Assembly: GCA_965226475.1 (NCBI GenBank)
Contig: CBDDDJ010000003.1
Location: 372,001 to 436,000 of the forward strand
Reading direction: 5' to 3'
Source: JASLMY01 sp965226475
Lineage (GTDB): Bacteria; Pseudomonadota; Alphaproteobacteria; GCA-2731375
DNA length: 64,000 nt
Shown: piece after piece, positions 59,731 to 64,000 of the stretch
How the letters are laid out: the number at the start of each line of letters is the position of its first letter
Numbering within the stretch: the stretch's first letter is position 1
Made by a program: the position numbers and the translations under genes
The notes under the pieces: model-generated
Seen by the model: the letters and a program-made list of their open reading frames with translations, nothing else
Database searches by the model: none
Told to the model about the DNA's origin: nothing

Positions 59731-60608
59731 ATGGAAATGTCACAGGTTCGCTACGCGCTGGCGGCGGCCAAGACCTTGAATTTCACCAAGGCGGCGCGCG
59801 ACTGCAATGTTTCGCAACCCGCGCTCACCAAGGCCATCAAGACCCTGGAGCAGGAACTCGGCGCGCCGCTCTTCCACCGCGACGGCAAGCGCGTTCTGTT
59901 GAATGATTTCGGCCGATCCATAGTGCCCAACCTGCAGAAGGCAATCGAAGGCGCGGAGGCCGCGCGGAGCCTGGCCGAGAATTACCGCCTGTTGAATCAG
60001 GTTCCCGTTCGCCTCGGCGTCTTGTCGACGGTCGGCCATCTTCGGCTGGGGCGCTTCATCGCCCAGTTCGAGAAGGAATATCCGGGCGTCGAACTGTCGG
60101 TGCGCGAGCAGGGCATGGAGGGCCTCAAATCAGACCTCGAAGAGGGTGACTTGGATGTGGCCATCCTGAATCCGTTGGACGGCCTGGGGGAGGATTACCG
60201 GGCCCTGGCACTCTACAAGGAACGCTACGTCGTGATCTTCCCGCCGGAGCATCGCCTGGGGAACCACGATACGGTTCGACTTCGCGATCTGACGGGCGAA
60301 CCGTATGTCGATCGCCTCGCTTGAGAGATGCGCGAGATGGTTATGGAGGCCTGCTCGGATGTGGACCTGGATCTCTATGCGCGCTTTCGCTCCGAACGCG
60401 AGGACTGGATCCAAGCGATGGTGCTGGCCGGTATCGGCTTCGCCTTCATGCCGGAGTATTCGGTCAGTTTGCCGGATTTCTGCAACGCCCACTGGTCGAA
60501 CCTTCGGTGGCACGGACGATCAGCCTCGTCACGCGGCCCGGGCGCCCGTTCAGCCCGGCCGTCGCCGCTTTCGTCCGATCGGCCGAGCGGTTTTCCTGGC
60601 CCAGCTGA
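59731..60608 (+). pseudogene. LysR family transcriptional regulator, broken by an in-frame TGA and a frameshift
   Basis: The N-terminal winged helix is intact (MEMSQVRYALAAAKTLNFTK, NVSQPALTKAIKTLEQELGA). The substrate-binding domain runs to EPYVDRLA and meets TGA at 60322-60324. The same frame continues with EMREMVMEACSDVDLDLYAR up to LPDFCNA. There, at about 60488, a missing C shifts the frame; the next frame carries PLVEPSVARTISLVTRPGRP and ends at 60606-60608. Repairing both lesions gives a LysR protein of normal length (about 290 residues). Two lesions suggest decay. Confidence 0.88.
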
Positions 60609-60775
60609 GAGCCGGTCCCGCGCATCGCGATTGGGCGCCCCGGTGGATACCGCCCATCGGTCCGGCATTCATTCCCACTTCCCCTCGAGGCGAGCCCGCG
60701 TCGGTCCGCCGGCCGCTTGCATTGGCCGCATCTTTGCGGTTTTGATGCGCGCGCAATCAACCGGGAGAGACGTCG

Positions 60776-61717
60776 ATGCCCTTGCACCCGCAGATCGTGG
60801 CCGTCATCGAGGCCTTGAACGCCGCTGGTCTGCCGCCGTTGGAAGCCTTGTCGCCGGCGGCGGCGCGGGACCAGGTGATCGCCATGGGGGAAGCCCGCGG
60901 TCCCTTCGGGCCCGAGGCCGGCGCGATTCGGAACCGGGTCGTTCCCGGGCCGGGCGGCGGCATCCCCTGCCGGATCTACCGGCCGACGGGCGCCGTGGAA
61001 GGCCAAAGTCCCGGCTTGGTCTATTTCCATGGCGGCGGCCATGTGGTCGGCAATTTGAATACCCATGAAAGCGTCGCCCGCAGCCTCTGCGAGGAGGCCG
61101 GCGTCACCGTCTGCTCGGTCAACTATCGCAAGGGGCCGGAGCACAAGTTCCCGGCGGCGGTGGAGGATTGCTTCGCGGTCACCAAATGGTGCGCCGAAAA
61201 CGGCGGGGAGATCGGCATGGACGGCAGCCGGATCGCGGTCGGCGGCGACAGCGCCGGCGGCAACCTCGCCGCCGTGGTGGCACTGATGGCGCGGGACGCG
61301 GGTGGGCCGGCGCTTCGCCACCAACTGCTGGTCTACCCCGTCGCCGACTATTCCTGTGTCAGCCCGAGTTATGAGGCTTTTGGCGAGGGCTACGGCCCCC
61401 TGACCGACGGCCTGATGCGCTGGTTCCAGGTGCACTATCTGAACGACGCGGCCGAGGCCGAGGACTGGCGCGCCTCGCCCCTCAAGGCGTCCGACCTTCA
61501 GGGGCTGCCGCCCGCCCTGGTCATCACCGCCGAGTACGACGTGCTGCACAACGACGGCGTCGCCTATGCGGAGGCGCTGCGCAAGGCCGGCAACGCGGTT
61601 ACGCACACGGACTATGCCGGCATGATCCACATGTTCTTTGCCATGCCGCCGGCGATCGATGGCGCCGTGGCGACGCGGACGGAAGCGGCGAATGCGCTGC
61701 GCGAGGCGCTCGCCTGA
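60776..61717 (+). CDS. Alpha/beta-hydrolase, HSL/esterase family
   Basis: A 313-residue protein preceded by GGGAGAG. The hormone-sensitive-lipase oxyanion motif is VYFHGGGHVVGN. The nucleophile elbow is VGGDSAGGNLAA, the acid is in VITAEYDVLHNDG and the His in YAGMIHMFFAMPP. These are carboxylesterases that act on short-chain esters. The N-terminal cap (MPLHPQIVAVIEALNAAGLP) is typical of bacterial family IV esterases. It stands alone after the LysR pseudogene. Confidence 0.92.
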   Translation: MPLHPQIVAVIEALNAAGLPPLEALSPAAARDQVIAMGEARGPFGPEAGAIRNRVVPGPGGGIPCRIYRPTGAVEGQSPGLVYFHGGGHVVGNLNTHESVARSLCEEAGVTVCSVNYRKGPEHKFPAAVEDCFAVTKWCAENGGEIGMDGSRIAVGGDSAGGNLAAVVALMARDAGGPALRHQLLVYPVADYSCVSPSYEAFGEGYGPLTDGLMRWFQVHYLNDAAEAEDWRASPLKASDLQGLPPALVITAEYDVLHNDGVAYAEALRKAGNAVTHTDYAGMIHMFFAMPPAIDGAVATRTEAANALREALA

Positions 61718-62088
61718 GGGCCCGAGTATCGTTCGAGGTGGCACGCCGCGAGACGCGCGCGCCGGTCCCCGGAACATGTCGGCTTTCCGTCCCGGGGGCG
61801 TTTGGACCGCCCCTGGATATTCCCAAGGTATCGGGCGGCGCCGATCGAATCCTGTTGACCCGCTCTGGAAGAAGCGGGCACAACCGAAGGGGGACGGCGC
61901 CGTTTCTCGGCCTGGGAGATATGATGCAATCGTTCAACGTCACCGAATAGGCTCGACGGTGTTATGTCTAGACGACTAGAGACGCCATTGGAACCGAGTT
62001 AGTTGAAACTTGGATGATCGATTAGCATCCGGAATTCTACACTGGCTGGCATGTTGCTTTTTCCAGTCATCGGCGGAGTTGGACGGCG
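61718..62088. other. Intergenic region, no gene seen
   Basis: A 371-bp gap. CCCGCT and AGCGGG pair around TCTGGAAG near 61858-61878 and could be a weak hairpin. TCTAG-ACGA-CTAGA near 61968 is a small inverted repeat and may be an operator for the following kinase. The last 120 bases are noticeably richer in A+T than the surroundings and are the likely promoter. Confidence 0.4.
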
Positions 62089-64000
62089 TTGCATAAAGAC
62101 ACTAACGAAACTCTATCGCCTGTCGCGATTTCGGCCGCAAGCCAGGACTGGCAGCGGGAGTTCCGCATGCGACAGGTAGGCATGGTGGTCCGTCTGACGC
62201 CGCTATTATCGCTGGTAAACATTGTCAACGCGTCGCTTCCCGTGTCCGTACTCTGGGAACGGGTACCGAGGCTCCCACTGGTGATTTGGCTCGCGACGGC
62301 TGCCGTCCTCGCCGTCTATCCACTGCGAGCCTGGTGGTCGAGCCGCCAGAAACCTCCGCGCTGCTCGGGCAGCACGCGCTCGGTACGACGGGCGGTCGTG
62401 TTGGGGGGGATTGCCGGCCTGGTCTGGGCCAGCGCGGCGCCGCTGTTCGTCTCGGGCCTAGACCACGACACCATTCTCTTTCTTTCCGTCGTGCTGTCGG
62501 GCATGGCGGCCGCCGGCGCCGTGGTACTCGCGCCCATCCCCCAGGCCGCGATTGCTTATTCGCTGCCGATTTGCGTGGCCGTCGTCGTAGTAATCGTGGG
62601 CACTGGCGACAGTATATTGATGATGCTCGGCGTCATGTTGGTCTTCTTTTATTACGCCGTGACCACGGCATCCCGCTTGGTTGTTCTCAATGCAACCAAC
62701 GCGCTTCGCGATAAGTATCTTGAGGCCAAGGAAAGAGAATTTTATCAAGGTCGCTTCGCCGACTTCGCAAAATCCAGTGCCGATCTGTTCTGGGAGATGG
62801 ACGCCAGTCGCCGCTACACCTTCGTCTCCAGCGCGTTATCGGAGGATGCCGGTCAACAGACGTCGTGGGCTCTCGGGCGGTCGCACGACGAGATAGTGGC
62901 CGAATTCCACGACCGGTCTGAATGGGAGCCGTTTTATCGGGCCTTCGACGCGCGTCGTCCCTTTCGTGATCTGGTGGCACGACGAATTGGCGACGATGGC
63001 GGGGCCAAATGGATTCGAAGCAGCGGCGTTCCGGTCTTTGGAGGCGACGAAATTTTTCAAGGTTATCGGGGCATAACTTCAGACGTAACGTCGGTGATGC
63101 AAGTCGAGCAGTCATTGAAAGAAAGTCGGCATAGCCTCGCCGAAGCGCAACGCACCGCCCATCTCGGAAGCTGGACACTCGACGTCAAAACAGGTGAAAA
63201 AACTTGGTCTGACGAGCATTTTCGGATTTTTGGGTATGAACCAAATGAAATTACTCCTACTCGGCACAATTTTGCCGCCGCCGTGTATCCGGATGATCGC
63301 GAACGCGTGTCTTGGCATACGGAAGAGGTATTGATCGGAAAGTTACCCTACGACATAGAGTATCGCGTCGTTCGCCTCGACGGCGAAATTCGGAACATTC
63401 ACGCTCAAGGGGTTATGGAACGGGCGGCGGGCGGAACTCCCCTTAAAATAGTCGGTACGGTTCAAGACAACACTGAAAGGGTTCAAGCCGAAGAACTTTT
63501 ACGACAAGCTCAGAAGATGGAGGCAATCGGATAACTTACGGGAGGATTCGCGCACGACTTTAACAATCTGCTGGCCGTAATTCATGGCAATATCAGCCTC
63601 CTCGAATTGGGGCTCGACGCCGACAGCGAGTCGAGGGAACTCACGGTTCCAGCCCTGCGGGCGGTCGAACGTGGCGCCTCGCTGACGCAGCGGTTGCTCG
63701 CCTTTGCACGCCGTCAGCCGCTCCGTGCCGAGGTCATCGATGCCGGGGATCTCATTGGTGGTCTTGCCGAGATGCTGCGGCGGAGCTTTGGAGAGGATAT
63801 ATCGATCGAGACCACCATCTCCTCCGATCATTGGCATTGCCTCGCCGATCCGGGTCAATTGGAGCAGGCCATCATCAATCTCGCCAACAATGCCAGGGAT
63901 GCCATGCCCGATGGCGGTAAGCTCTCGATCGAGGTCTCGAACATCGCGTTATCCGAGCCGGAGGCGGCGCGAGATCCGGATCTGATCCCGGGGGAATACG
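62089..64000 (+). pseudogene. Membrane PAS-domain hybrid-type histidine kinase, interrupted by TAA before the H-box; runs off the window
   Basis: From the TTG at 62089 (MHKDTNETLSPVAI), five or six hydrophobic helices (VLGGIAGLVWASAAPLFVSG, MMLGVMLVFFYYAVTTAS) are followed by two PAS domains (DFAKSSADLFWEMDASRRYT and LGSWTLDVKTGEKTWSDEHF). The dimerisation segment reads QAQKMEAIG and then TAA (63532-63534), where relatives have GQLTGG. The same frame goes on with LTGGFAHDFNNLLAVIHGN, the H-box, and NLANNARDAMPDGG, the N-box. A single C-to-T change (CAA to TAA) explains it. Base composition is less GC-rich than in neighbours. An alternative ATG is at 62167. Confidence 0.85.

Noticed and set aside
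60322..60324. TGA in the LysR gene as selenocysteine
   Set aside because: No SECIS-like hairpin was evident right after the codon, and a second lesion (frameshift) lies downstream, so simple pseudogenisation fits better.

Overview
The window is GC-rich chromosomal DNA with dense, often ATGA-overlapping genes. The block pyrB / pyrC-like / plsY / dprA / topA / rnr / DUF983 / Nudix / rpmG is an arrangement I associate with Alphaproteobacteria. The many CoA-transferases, 2OG oxygenases, HyuB proteins and enolase-superfamily enzymes suggest a Rhodospirillales-like, metabolically versatile heterotroph. The taxonomic placement is inference; there is no rRNA or tRNA in the window.

Layout. 0-9.4 kb: end of a TPR protein, a two-module VOC protein, a complete IS1595-family element with 8-bp target duplication inserted in the 3' end of a large cyclase-AAA-TPR regulator, then an SDR / enoyl-CoA hydratase / 2OG-oxygenase operon and a secreted protein. 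9.5-22.5 kb (minus strand): housekeeping block with a DksA-like protein, L33, an MFS transporter, two tandem Nudix hydrolases, DUF983, RNase R, topoisomerase I, DprA, PlsY, a metal-ligand-less dihydroorotase homologue and aspartate carbamoyltransferase. 22.5-33.2 kb: TypA, DUF599, DUF1194, two tandem HyuB-type proteins without HyuA, an unusual methyltransferase, a cyclase-family hydrolase, a GFA protein, GNAT and a carboxymuconolactone-decarboxylase-like protein.

33.2-36.5 kb holds a foldback repeat, a Tat-exported ABC substrate-binding gene broken at a C8 tract, and a complete group II intron with its reverse transcriptase. 36.5-43.3 kb looks like amide/ureido nitrogen and beta-amino-acid catabolism: amidase, omega-amino-acid transaminase, alanine dehydrogenase, M20 carbamoyl-amide hydrolase, RidA and a 2OG oxygenase. 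43.4-46.2 kb: methyltransferase, a degenerate GFA protein, a trypsin-like protease and a rhomboid.

46.3-57.6 kb is the most interesting metabolic region. Two mandelate-racemase-family enzymes, an MBL hydrolase, a stand-alone protein resembling the 10-formyl-THF hydrolase domain of ALDH1L1, a formyl-CoA-transferase-family protein and an oxalyl-CoA decarboxylase / 2-hydroxyacyl-CoA lyase-like TPP enzyme are all co-directional. After a MarR regulator come a second class III CoA-transferase, an enoyl-CoA hydratase and a TcuA-like flavoprotein. I infer a formyl-CoA / one-carbon theme.

57.7-64 kb: an ISNCY (IS1202-like) element with a 16-bp flanking repeat and an internal hairpin containing two perfect DnaA-box words, a DUF4242 protein, a LysR pseudogene (stop plus frameshift), an HSL-type esterase, and a PAS histidine kinase interrupted by TAA just before its H-box and running off the window. 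Several genes are broken by single-base changes, so real gene decay and consensus errors both need to be considered.
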